From an uncultured Lachnospiraceae bacterium (lineage in GTDB: Bacteria > Bacillota > Clostridia > Lachnospirales > Lachnospiraceae), in contig CAJTYM010000004.1 in the NCBI GenBank assembly GCA_910583835.1, positions 1 through 64,000 of the forward strand: a DNA stretch of 64,000 bases. The letters are read 5' to 3'. The position numbers and the translations under genes are program-made. Below, piece after piece: positions 33,567 to 42,025 of this stretch; position 1 is the first letter of the stretch; every line of letters starts with the position of its first letter. The notes under the pieces were generated by a model. That model did no database searches, was not told the DNA's origin, and saw only the letters and a list, made by a program, of their open reading frames with translations.

Positions 33567-36500
33567 CTATTTTACCTTTTTCACATTGCTGTCAGCGCCG
33601 TAAATTTTCTTTCCATCCACAGTCACATATGCGCGCACCTTAAAGCTGTAAGATTTCTTCTTACTTAGTTTTGTCTTCGTAAAGGAGACTGTCTTGCCTT
33701 TTCCAATCGTCTTAATCTTTTTATACTTGCCGTTCCCTGTCTTCATGAAAATCTCATATCCGCTGGCGCCGGTAACTTTCTTCCAGGTCAGTTTAACCTT
33801 ACTGCCCCCGCTCCTCTTTGCCTTGCTGAGTTTCGCCTTTGCCGGAGATGTTGCCGTCCTCACGCTGTCGGCTGCAGACGCATAGACGTTCTTATTATTG
33901 ACAACACGGTACGGCGTAACCTGCAGCGTGTAAGCGGTTGCCGGCTGCAGATTCTTATAGGTATAGGCATTTCCCGTTACATTTATTGTGGAAACTGCCT
34001 TGCTTCCTTTGTAGAGTACCAGGCGGTAATTTACTCCCGGTACATTTTGCCAGGAATATGACAGGGAATTCGTAGTCCTCTTTGCCATCTTCAAACCAGT
34101 CACGTTTCCTGGTCTTGTCGGGGAAAGCATAGGTATTTCCTCGGTATAAATTTTGCCGCACAGTCTGCAGGTAAAGGTCTTCAGACCTTTCTGCGTCTCT
34201 GTAGGCGCTTTCGTTACTGCTGATTGGTACTGATGGCTTGGGCATGTTACTTCCACTACCACCTCAATATCCGTAACTATCTGATAATTTGCCTGGTCCT
34301 CAGGTCTGTAACATACATAGAACTTCTGGTTTCCAATCTTGGACAGCTTTGTCCCAGCATCCGTCTGCCACACAAATCCTTCCGGCAATACGATAGAAGC
34401 AAGCGTCATTCCACTGTTCCCTTTCAGGCCCGTGGGGACAATGTACTGCGGCTTGGCACGCGCAATCTCCACACGCGCGCTTCCTTCAAATGTCTGATGT
34501 CCTGCCCGCGACACCTTGTACAGCACCTCATATGTACCGGCATTGATCATTTCCGGCTGTTCCTGCGTATATACCGTCTCGCCATCGCTCCTTAGCGCAT
34601 ACTGCACGATATCACCATCTTCCATCCCGCTGACGGCAATGGTATAGGGCTGCCCAGTGTAAGTCCCAGTTACATCCGCTGCCGTAATGCCCGTAATTTC
34701 CGGCGGCAGTTCATCAATCTCCTCTGTATAGGTGTTGCCGCAGAGGACACAGGTGTAGGTCATAATGCCCGCTTCCGTCCCTGTCGGTTCCTTGGTAACT
34801 TCCGAAACATATCTGTGCGCGGGACATGTCACAGTTACTGCAATGCTGACGTTCGCCGTCTGGTAATTCTTCGTATCTTCCGGTGTATATGTCGCCGGAT
34901 AGCTGTGGGAACCCTCTTCGCGCAGCTGCGTATCTGGTTCCTGCCAAGTAAAACCAGTTGGCAGCTGCACATCTGCAAGCGTATTGCCGCTGTTTCCAGT
35001 AAGCCCTTGCGGCAGTTCATAGGTGGGGGCTGCCTGTTCGATTGTCACTGTCGCCTTGCCCTGAAAAGCTGCATAGCCTTCCCTCTCCACCTGATAGCGT
35101 ACCTCATAGGCACCGGCATCCACCATTTGCGGCTGGACAGCCTGGTACTTTCCATCTGCCCCTGCATATTTTATGACATCGCCTTCCTGAACCCCAGTCA
35201 CTTCAATCAGATACGGCTGTCCGCTGTAGGTTCCTGTTACATCCTCCGCAGAAATGCCCTCCAATTTGGGAATAATAATCTGACGAATATTATCCTGCTT
35301 CTTGCTGGTCATAAAATCGCTTTTCGAGGAATAGAAGAATTCATCCCCGCGCGCGGTAAACCCATCAATCAGCCCGCCTGCAAGGTCCTGCGGGCTGTGG
35401 AATTTAGAAACGCTCTCATCCGCATTCATGCGATAAACTTCTGTCGAGGTATTAAAATAAACCTTATCTCCCACTTTGGCAAGATACATGAAACTTCTCG
35501 GATAATAACTGTTGCCAACTGACCAGACAGAGGTCGCATACACTTCCTCCTCGCCGTCTGCAAGAAGCTGGGTTCCTTCCTTTTTCACCAGCTTTACTGC
35601 CCGTTCCCTCTGCAAATCATCATCATCCGGCTGATATTTGGAATAATACCAGGAATCATTTACATAGCAAATGGCAGAACTTACGCCTGACCAGAACGCT
35701 TCATCATAGAGCGTGGAATCCGCCGTATGGCCGTCACTCCAGGCAGAGTGGTTATGATCCGTGTCCGATATCTTGCTGTCACTGAGCAGGAAATAATTAT
35801 GCATGACCCTGCCGATACAATCCCAGGTGGGGTCATCCCAGGTGGCGTCCACATGATACCACTGTCCGCCAATCTCAATCATGTTCCAGGCGTGCGCCAT
35901 CGCATCGCTGCTGATTACCTCACAGGCAATGCCCAGCCTGTCTTTCATGATATAGGCAAACGCGTCCGCATAACCATCGCACACGGCAATCTTATTGACC
36001 AGGGAACCATATGCCGTATGGGAAATATCCGGCACGTTATTCGCGTCCAGCCGCTCTTTATCGTATTCGCAGTTCTGCACCAGGTAATCATGCACGATAA
36101 GCGCCTGCTGGTAATCCTCCAAAGAAGTATCAACCTGGGATGCCGCTTCGTCAACAGCCGTCTCCAGTTCCTCCCCCATCTGGCGGGCTTCCTCCTGGCT
36201 ATAGAGATATTTCACATTATAGGAAAGAATTTTATTGCTATCAAAAGAATAGCTAATCTTATTACTCACATAAAATAATTGAGGATTGTTATTTAAAACC
36301 TTGAAAAATTCCTTTACCTGGTCAACAGGAAGATTGTAAGCGGATACATCGATTTCCGTCTCAAAATTCTCCAACGCCGCCACAATATACTCCTCCAAGG
36401 TCTGCCCCGTCCTTGCCAGGCCGCGCGTCCCCTTCCCCTGTGCATATCTGGGCGCTGGCTGCCCATAATACTCCTCCTGGTAGCGTTCCTCCTCTGTCAG

Positions 36501-36605
36501 CGTCACGCTCCCAATCTTAACCGTCTCCGTCTCGGCTTGTACCTGCATGGCTCCAATCGACAGAAACATCATCATCAAAAACGGTACCGCAAATTTCTTT
36601 TTCAT
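33567..36605 (-). CDS. secreted transglutaminase-like protein with repeat modules and Fn3 domains
   Basis: A 1012-residue exported protein. A signal peptide (KKKFAVPFLMMMFLSIGAMQVQA) is followed by a transglutaminase-like domain with the triad Cys209 (IAVCDGYADAF), His238 (MAHAWN) and Asp253 (YHVDATWDDP). From about residue 440 there are two copies of a module: a DVTGTY(S/T)GQPY beta domain, a LTGNSG...L domain, and a small CPxHxY...CxxCGxxY(T)EEI Cys pair. Two Fn3-like domains follow at the C-terminus. No LPXTG or membrane anchor is seen, so it is probably released or bound non-covalently. Such proteins may cut or crosslink wall or host proteins; the substrate is unknown. It breaks the link between dnaJ and prmA. 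Confidence 0.85.
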   Translation of the reverse strand: MKKKFAVPFLMMMFLSIGAMQVQAETETVKIGSVTLTEEERYQEEYYGQPAPRYAQGKGTRGLARTGQTLEEYIVAALENFETEIDVSAYNLPVDQVKEFFKVLNNNPQLFYVSNKISYSFDSNKILSYNVKYLYSQEEARQMGEELETAVDEAASQVDTSLEDYQQALIVHDYLVQNCEYDKERLDANNVPDISHTAYGSLVNKIAVCDGYADAFAYIMKDRLGIACEVISSDAMAHAWNMIEIGGQWYHVDATWDDPTWDCIGRVMHNYFLLSDSKISDTDHNHSAWSDGHTADSTLYDEAFWSGVSSAICYVNDSWYYSKYQPDDDDLQRERAVKLVKKEGTQLLADGEEEVYATSVWSVGNSYYPRSFMYLAKVGDKVYFNTSTEVYRMNADESVSKFHSPQDLAGGLIDGFTARGDEFFYSSKSDFMTSKKQDNIRQIIIPKLEGISAEDVTGTYSGQPYLIEVTGVQEGDVIKYAGADGKYQAVQPQMVDAGAYEVRYQVEREGYAAFQGKATVTIEQAAPTYELPQGLTGNSGNTLADVQLPTGFTWQEPDTQLREEGSHSYPATYTPEDTKNYQTANVSIAVTVTCPAHRYVSEVTKEPTGTEAGIMTYTCVLCGNTYTEEIDELPPEITGITAADVTGTYTGQPYTIAVSGMEDGDIVQYALRSDGETVYTQEQPEMINAGTYEVLYKVSRAGHQTFEGSARVEIARAKPQYIVPTGLKGNSGMTLASIVLPEGFVWQTDAGTKLSKIGNQKFYVCYRPEDQANYQIVTDIEVVVEVTCPSHQYQSAVTKAPTETQKGLKTFTCRLCGKIYTEEIPMLSPTRPGNVTGLKMAKRTTNSLSYSWQNVPGVNYRLVLYKGSKAVSTINVTGNAYTYKNLQPATAYTLQVTPYRVVNNKNVYASAADSVRTATSPAKAKLSKAKRSGGSKVKLTWKKVTGASGYEIFMKTGNGKYKKIKTIGKGKTVSFTKTKLSKKKSYSFKVRAYVTVDGKKIYGADSNVKKVK

Positions 36606-36732
36606 AAATTCCTCCTGTTTCTCACGTCTGCTTCACTATAATTACCATGCCTATGCTCTCCCCATTATATAATAGGAAAAACGGATTGGCAAGCAGAAAC
36701 TCTGCGTTTGCGCTGCCCGCTTCGCAGAAAAT

Positions 36733-36775
36733 CCCAAAAAAGCTGTACTCTGCAGCATTTCACAGAATACAGCCC
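36733..36775 (-). terminator. terminator of the heat-shock operon
   Basis: On the minus strand GCTGTATTCTG pairs with CTGCAGAGTACAGC, followed by TTTTTT. It starts only a few bases past the dnaJ stop. Confidence 0.75.
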
Positions 36776-36779
36776 AAAT

Positions 36780-37955
36780 TTACATATCTTCCAATGTTTC
36801 TTTTATTTTACCCATAAACCCTTTTTTCTTTTTCTCTGTGCCCGCTGCACCGTCCTGCTTCTTTAAGGACTGCCCGCTGACCTCGTCAAACTTACGCAGC
36901 GCTTCTTTCGCCTCGCCATTCAGGCTGGTGGGCACCTGCACTACCAAAGTGACATAATGGTCACCACGGAGAGATGAATTGCGCAAGGAGGGAATTCCCT
37001 TGCCTTTCAGGCGAATTCTGGTATCCGTCTGTGTGCCTGGCTTGACTTCATATAAGATATCGCCGTCAATGGTATTGATGCGCACCTCGCCGCCTAACGC
37101 TGCCTGGGCAAATGAAATCGGCGCGGTCGAATAGACGTTCATGTCCTGACGCTGGAAAATCGGATGTCTGCTGACATTTACCTCGACCAGCAAATCTCCC
37201 CTCGGTCCGCCATTCGTTCCCGGCTCGCCCTTATCCCGAATACGCACGCTCTGTCCATTGTCAATTCCTGCCGGGATGGACACTTTAATCTTCTTACGCT
37301 TGGCGATATATCCCGTACCATGGCAATCCGGGCATTTATCCTTGATGATTTTACCGGTACCCCGGCATTCCGGGCAAGTCTGCACATTCTGCACCATGCC
37401 TAAGAAAGACTGCTGGGTGTAAACTACTTTGCCCTTCCCTCCGCACTTCGTACAGGTCTCCGGATTGGTCCCCGGTTTTGCGCCGGTCGTATGGCAGGTC
37501 TGGCATTCGTCTTTCAGTGTAATTTCAATCTCTTTCTCACAGCCAAAAGCAGCCTCCTCAAACGTAACGCGCACTGCGGCACGTAAGTTGGCTCCTTTCA
37601 TAGGACCATTGCTGGCAGAGGAACGCCTTCTTCCTCCGCCAAACAAATCCCCAAATATATCGCCAAAAATGTCGCCCATGTCCATGCCGGAAAAATCAAA
37701 TCCTCCGCCACCTCCCATGCCGCCCTCAAAGGCGGCATGGCCAAACTGGTCGTACTGGCGTTTCTTATCCGGATCGCTCAGCACCGCATATGCCTCCGAT
37801 GCCTCTTTGAATTTTTTCTCCGCTTCTGCGTCACCCGGATTCATATCTGGATGATACTTTTTGGCAAGCGCACGGTACGCTTTTTTGATGGTCGCATCAT
37901 CTGCACTTTTATCTATGCCCAGGACTTCATAATAATCTCTCTTCTGCTCTGCCAT
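36780..37955 (-). CDS. dnaJ: chaperone DnaJ
   Basis: The DnaJ co-chaperone of DnaK, 391 residues. It has an N-terminal J-domain with HPD (AKKYHPDMNPGD), a Gly/Phe-rich linker (FGGGRRRSS region), four CxxCxGxG-type zinc repeats (CQTCHTTGAKPG, CTKCGGKGK, CPECRGTGK, CPDCHGTGY) and the C-terminal substrate domain. It is the last gene of the hrcA-grpE-dnaK-dnaJ operon. The tail is lysine-rich (TEKKKKGFMGKIKE). Confidence 0.98.
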   Translation of the reverse strand: MAEQKRDYYEVLGIDKSADDATIKKAYRALAKKYHPDMNPGDAEAEKKFKEASEAYAVLSDPDKKRQYDQFGHAAFEGGMGGGGGFDFSGMDMGDIFGDIFGDLFGGGRRRSSASNGPMKGANLRAAVRVTFEEAAFGCEKEIEITLKDECQTCHTTGAKPGTNPETCTKCGGKGKVVYTQQSFLGMVQNVQTCPECRGTGKIIKDKCPDCHGTGYIAKRKKIKVSIPAGIDNGQSVRIRDKGEPGTNGGPRGDLLVEVNVSRHPIFQRQDMNVYSTAPISFAQAALGGEVRINTIDGDILYEVKPGTQTDTRIRLKGKGIPSLRNSSLRGDHYVTLVVQVPTSLNGEAKEALRKFDEVSGQSLKKQDGAAGTEKKKKGFMGKIKETLEDM

Positions 37956-38020
37956 GACTAACTCCCTTTTTGCAAGTTATCTGTGAAAAATCAATCGCTC
38001 CATGCTTCGCACTTTAAATC

Positions 38021-39886
38021 TTATACCTCTTTATAATCTGCATCCACCACGTCATCGTCTGCACTGCTGTAGGAAGCATTTCCCATATCCGGTCCTGCGC
38101 CCTGTGCACCCTGTGCTGCCTGTGCGTTTTCGTACATCTTGGCAAATACTTTCTGTGCGCTCTCCATAAGCTTTTCCTTGGCAGCTTTCATCTCACCAAC
38201 CTGGTCATCCGTCATCTCCTCTGCATTCGGATGCGCTTCAACCATTGCCTTTAATGCATTGAGGTCTGCCTCCACTGCTGATTTATCTGCCGCATCGATG
38301 TTTGCGCCTACCTCTTCGAGCGCTTTCTCCGTCTGGAAAACGAAGGAATCCGCATCGTTTCTGGTATCAATGGCTTCCTTGCGCTTCTTATCCTGTGCCT
38401 CAAACTCTGCAGCTTCTTTGACTGCTTTGTTAATCTCATCCTCAGACATGTTGGAGCCTGCTGTAATCGTAATATGCTGCTCTTTTCCTGTTCCCAAATC
38501 CTTGGCTGATACGTTTACGATACCATTGGCATCGATATCAAACGTAACCTCAATCTGAGGTACGCCGCGCCTTGCAGGCGGAATGCCATCAAGACGGAAC
38601 TGGCCTAAGGACTTGTTATCCCTTACAAACTGACGCTCACCCTGCACTACATTGATGTCAACAGCCGTCTGGTTATCCGCTGCCGTCGAGAAAATCTGGC
38701 TGTGCTTGGTGGGAATCGTAGTATTACGCTCAATCAGCCTGGTTGCCACGCCGCCCATCGTCTCAATAGACAGTGACAATGGCGTTACGTCCAGCAGAAG
38801 GATTTCACCTGCACCGGCATCTCCTGCCAGCTTGCCGCCCTGGATGGAAGCGCCGAGGGCTACGCACTCGTCTGGATTCAGGGATTTGCTGGGTTCTTTG
38901 CCTGTCAGCTGCTTTACTTTATCCTGTACAGCCGGAACACGCGTGGAACCGCCTACCAGCAATACCTGACCTAATTCAGAAGCTGTAAGCCCTGCATCTT
39001 TCAATGCATTCTGGACCGGAACAGCGGTGCGCTCTACCAAATCATGGGTCAGCTCGTCAAATTTCGCCCTGGTCAGATTCATATCAAAATGCTTAGGACC
39101 TTCTGCTGTTGCTGTGATAAACGGCAGGTTGATATTCGTTGTCGTTGCGGAAGAAAGTTCTTTTTTCGCTTTCTCTGCTGCCTCTTTCAGTCTCTGCAGC
39201 GCCATCTTATCATTGGAGAGGTCAATGCCCTCCGTCTTCTTGAACTCTGCCAGCATATAATCTGTAACCTTCTGGTCGAAATCATCGCCGCCCAGACGGT
39301 TGTCTCCAGAAGTGGACAATACCTCGATAACGCCCTCACCAATCTCAATGATGGATACGTCAAACGTACCGCCACCCAGGTCGTATACCATGATTTTCTG
39401 TTCTTTTTCATTGTCAAGGCCATACGCCAGGGCTGCCGCCGTAGGCTCGTTAATGATACGCTTCACGTCCAGCCCGGCAATCTTGCCTGCGTCCTTGGTT
39501 GCCTGACGCTGTGCATCGTTGAAGTACGCCGGAACCGTAATCACTGCTTCCGTCACTTTCTCGCCCAGATAGTTCTCTGCATCCGCCTTTAACTTCTGCA
39601 GGATCATGGCAGAAATTTCCTGCGGAGAATATTTCTTGTCATCAATAATCTTCTTGTTCTCTGTACCCATATCCCTCTTGATAGAAGAAATGGTCTTCTC
39701 GGCATTGGTGACAGCCTGACGTTTTGCAGGCTCGCCTACCAGACGCTCACCGGTCTTTGTAAACGCAACGACAGAGGGTGTTGTCCTTGCTCCTTCTGTA
39801 TTGGCGATAACCACCGGCTTACCACCTTCCATAACTGCCACACAGCTATTTGTTGTTCCTAAATCGATACCAATAATCTTGCTCAT
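38021..39886 (-). CDS. dnaK: chaperone DnaK (Hsp70)
   Basis: The ATP-driven Hsp70 chaperone, 621 residues. The N-terminal ATPase domain carries GIDLGTTNSCVAVME, the phosphate loops YDLGGGTFDVSI and VLLVGGSTRVPAV. The substrate domain begins around DVTPLSLSIETMGG. The C-terminus is short and Ala/Gly-rich and ends in the acidic DDDVVDADYKEV. It follows grpE in the CIRCE operon and is expected to be heat-induced. Confidence 0.99.
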   Translation of the reverse strand: MSKIIGIDLGTTNSCVAVMEGGKPVVIANTEGARTTPSVVAFTKTGERLVGEPAKRQAVTNAEKTISSIKRDMGTENKKIIDDKKYSPQEISAMILQKLKADAENYLGEKVTEAVITVPAYFNDAQRQATKDAGKIAGLDVKRIINEPTAAALAYGLDNEKEQKIMVYDLGGGTFDVSIIEIGEGVIEVLSTSGDNRLGGDDFDQKVTDYMLAEFKKTEGIDLSNDKMALQRLKEAAEKAKKELSSATTTNINLPFITATAEGPKHFDMNLTRAKFDELTHDLVERTAVPVQNALKDAGLTASELGQVLLVGGSTRVPAVQDKVKQLTGKEPSKSLNPDECVALGASIQGGKLAGDAGAGEILLLDVTPLSLSIETMGGVATRLIERNTTIPTKHSQIFSTAADNQTAVDINVVQGERQFVRDNKSLGQFRLDGIPPARRGVPQIEVTFDIDANGIVNVSAKDLGTGKEQHITITAGSNMSEDEINKAVKEAAEFEAQDKKRKEAIDTRNDADSFVFQTEKALEEVGANIDAADKSAVEADLNALKAMVEAHPNAEEMTDDQVGEMKAAKEKLMESAQKVFAKMYENAQAAQGAQGAGPDMGNASYSSADDDVVDADYKEV

Positions 39887-39924
39887 AATAGAGACCTCCT
39901 CTTAAAAATAATTATCTGAATATG

Positions 39925-40614
39925 CTATTGAACTACTGCTACCATACTGTGCCTTACCACACTGTCCCGGTACATATAACCTTTCTGAAGTTCCTGCGCC
40001 ACCACGCCGGATTCAAATTCATCGCTCTCCACCTGCATGACTGCATTGTGGAATTCAGGGTTAAATTCTGCCCCTACCGCTTCAATCGGTTTTACTTCCA
40101 GGTTCTCCAGCTCCGTCATAAGCTGTTTATATATTTTATCCATTCCCTCCACAAAGGGGTCGCCCTTTGATTCCTCGGGAACAGCGGATAAACCTCTCTC
40201 AAAGTTGTCGACCACGGGAAGGATTTTCTCGATGATGCTTTTGGCTCCCACTTCAAACATCTGTGCTTTCTCCTTCTCCGTCCGCTTACGGAAATTATCG
40301 AACTCTGCCATCTGGCGCTGTACGCGGTCGCTGAGTTCGGCAATCTTCTCTTCCTGCTTGTTCTTTTTTTCCTTCTTCTTGAACAAGCCTTTCTTGCCAT
40401 TCTGCGCTTCTTCGGCCTCTTCCTCTGCCGCGGATTCCTCCTCAGGACTATCCTCGCCTGATTTTTCCTCCGCCTCACAGATTTCCTCTGATTCTCCCTG
40501 AGCTTCTGTCATTTCTTCTCCGGCAGCCTGCGTTTCTTCCTCTTCTGCCAGATTTTCATTCTCCTGTAGCTTTTCTGCTGCCAAATTTATGTCTTTGTTT
40601 TCTGTAGTTTCCAT
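39925..40614 (-). CDS. grpE: nucleotide exchange factor GrpE
   Basis: GrpE releases ADP from DnaK. This 229-residue protein has an unusually long acidic N-terminus (about 85 residues rich in Glu), then the long dimerisation helix (MAEFDNFRKRTEKEK) and the C-terminal beta domain (GAEFNPEFHNAVMQVE, then VVAQELQKGYMYRDSVVRHSMV). AAAGGAT precedes the ATG. It lies 22 bp after hrcA. Confidence 0.97.
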   Translation of the reverse strand: METTENKDINLAAEKLQENENLAEEEETQAAGEEMTEAQGESEEICEAEEKSGEDSPEEESAAEEEAEEAQNGKKGLFKKKEKKNKQEEKIAELSDRVQRQMAEFDNFRKRTEKEKAQMFEVGAKSIIEKILPVVDNFERGLSAVPEESKGDPFVEGMDKIYKQLMTELENLEVKPIEAVGAEFNPEFHNAVMQVESDEFESGVVAQELQKGYMYRDSVVRHSMVAVVQ

Positions 40615-40636
40615 ATCCTTTCACCTCTCTGTTAAC

Positions 40637-41677
40637 CTAATCACCTTTATTTTTCTGAAACACGGAATCCAACTGGCTTTTCAAAGTCTTTAGATTGTCC
40701 ATGACATTCTCATAATCCATCCGCTTCGGTCCGATAATTCCAATCGTCCCCTGCATTCCTTCCCCTATCTGATAGGTGGCTGTCACTACACTGCAGTCTT
40801 TCATATTCTGTATGGGGGATTCATCCCCAATGTATACCTGAATCCCGGTCTGTTCCCCGGAAGACAGCGTCTCATTTACCAAAGAAATTAACTGCTTCTT
40901 CTCTTCAAAAGCATTGAGCAGATCACTTGCCTTCTGGGAATCGCTCAGTTCAGGATATTTGAGGATATTGGTGGTACCGCTGGTATAAACCTCCAGCTCT
41001 TCATCCTCCTGAAAAGCCCCCGCCAGCGCATCCAACACATCGCTGACAATATTGCTGTGGATTCCCGCCTGCTCTTTGAGCCTTGCAATCGTTGCCAAAT
41101 TAATCTGGTCTGCGGACAACCCATTGAGGCTGCTGTTTAAAAGGATATTCAGCTTCAGTAACGTCTCATTATCTAATGCTTCCCTGGTGGAAATCATCTT
41201 ATTCTTCACCAGATTGCCCTCTGTCACAATAACAGCGAGAAGCTGTTCTTCATCTACCTGGGAAAGCTGCAGGAATTTCACCTTATTGCGCTGATAAGAC
41301 GGAGCCGTTATCATCGCCGTGTAATTCGTGTTCGCCGCCAGAGCCTTTGCCATCTGCTGCAATACCTGTTCCACCCGCTCCGTATGCTCAATCATAAATT
41401 CCTTCATCTCTGTGACTTCCCGGTCTTTCTCTGCAATCAGGTTGTCTACATAGAAGCGGTAACCTTTGTCGGAAGGGATACGTCCGGCAGAAGTATGCGG
41501 CTGTAAAATATAGCCTAACTCCTCCAAATCCGACATCTCATTGCGAATTGTGGCAGAACTCAGATTCAAATCCGAATATTTAGAAATCGTCCTTGAACCC
41601 ACCGGCTCGCCCGTATCCAGGTAATTGCGGATAATGGCATTTAAAATCTTCCTTTTCCGTTCGTCCAGTTCCTGCAT
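40637..41677 (-). CDS. hrcA: heat-inducible transcription repressor HrcA
   Basis: HrcA binds CIRCE and represses the class I heat-shock genes. The 346-residue protein has the winged-helix N-terminus (KILNAIIRNYLDTGEPVGSRTIS, in part NYLDTGEPVGSRTIS; then LSSATIRNEMSDLEELGY) and the central GAF-like domain, ending with QIGEGMQGTIGIIGPKRMDY. The start at 41677 has AAGGAGG nine bases before it; an upstream ATG lies inside the CIRCE element and is unlikely. It autoregulates its own operon. Confidence 0.97.
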   Translation of the reverse strand: MQELDERKRKILNAIIRNYLDTGEPVGSRTISKYSDLNLSSATIRNEMSDLEELGYILQPHTSAGRIPSDKGYRFYVDNLIAEKDREVTEMKEFMIEHTERVEQVLQQMAKALAANTNYTAMITAPSYQRNKVKFLQLSQVDEEQLLAVIVTEGNLVKNKMISTREALDNETLLKLNILLNSSLNGLSADQINLATIARLKEQAGIHSNIVSDVLDALAGAFQEDEELEVYTSGTTNILKYPELSDSQKASDLLNAFEEKKQLISLVNETLSSGEQTGIQVYIGDESPIQNMKDCSVVTATYQIGEGMQGTIGIIGPKRMDYENVMDNLKTLKSQLDSVFQKNKGD

Positions 41678-41703
41678 CACAATCCTCCTTCCTGTTTTGA
41701 TTG

Positions 41704-41730
41704 TTAGCACTCAGCTTTCAAGAGTGCTAA
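41704..41730. promoter_or_regulatory. CIRCE operator
   Basis: A perfect TTAGCACTC - 9 bp - GAGTGCTAA inverted repeat, the binding site of HrcA. It lies between the hrcA promoter and start codon, so HrcA represses hrcA-grpE-dnaK-dnaJ. Confidence 0.98.
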
Positions 41731-41743
41731 CATCTATGTACAT

Positions 41744-41772
41744 AAGATAGCACTATCAAAATTCATTGTCAA
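41744..41772 (-). promoter_or_regulatory. promoter of the hrcA operon
   Basis: On the minus strand a perfect TTGACA (41767-41772) and TATCTT (41744-41749) are 17 bp apart. The CIRCE lies just downstream, covering the transcription start region. Confidence 0.8.
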
Positions 41773-41820
41773 TACCATTTTTAGAATTTATATTTTGTTT
41801 ATAAATTCAGAACCCATGGA

Positions 41821-41871
41821 AATTAAAACTCAGACTCTTCAAATTTATTTGAAAGAGGCTGAGTTTTAATT
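41821..41871 (-). terminator. hairpin between asnB and hrcA
   Basis: ATTAAAACTCAG (41822-41833) pairs with CTGAGTTTTAAT (41859-41870); the inner stem CTTCAAA/TTTGAAAG is the same as in the serA terminator at 238-280. It lies about 155 bp past asnB and just upstream of the hrcA promoter, so it should shield the heat-shock operon from asnB read-through. Confidence 0.65.
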
Positions 41872-41885
41872 TTCATGAAGGGTGT

Positions 41886-42011
41886 AACCCCCACAGCCAC
41901 AGACGAAAGCTTCTTTGGAAGCGTATGACGGCTTTGCCGGCATGTCTGTAGCTGGGGGTTCTGAATTTATCTCACAGCTTTACTATTCTGTGGCTGGGGG
42001 TTCTAAATTTA
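41886..42011. repeat. large imperfect palindrome with a duplicated right arm
   Basis: The left arm AACCCCCACAGCCACAGAC near 41887 pairs with GTCTGTAGCTGGGGGTT near 41945-41961. The loop contains two smaller hairpins (GCTTCtttGGAAGC and GGCTTTGCCGGC). A second copy of the right arm (CTGTGGCTGGGGGTTCTAAATTTA) lies about 45 bp further on, next to the asnB stop. It looks like an intergenic palindromic element or structured RNA; no known RNA family is recognised. Confidence 0.6.
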
Positions 42012-42025
42012 TTTGCTTACTTTTA

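Noticed and set aside
34815..35522. 235-codon plus-strand frame opposite the transglutaminase gene
   Set aside because: Complement of a gene with clear signal peptide and catalytic motifs.
41886..42011. Known structured RNA (6S, tmRNA, SRP)
   Set aside because: It lacks the conserved sequence features of those RNAs and looks like a repeated palindrome.
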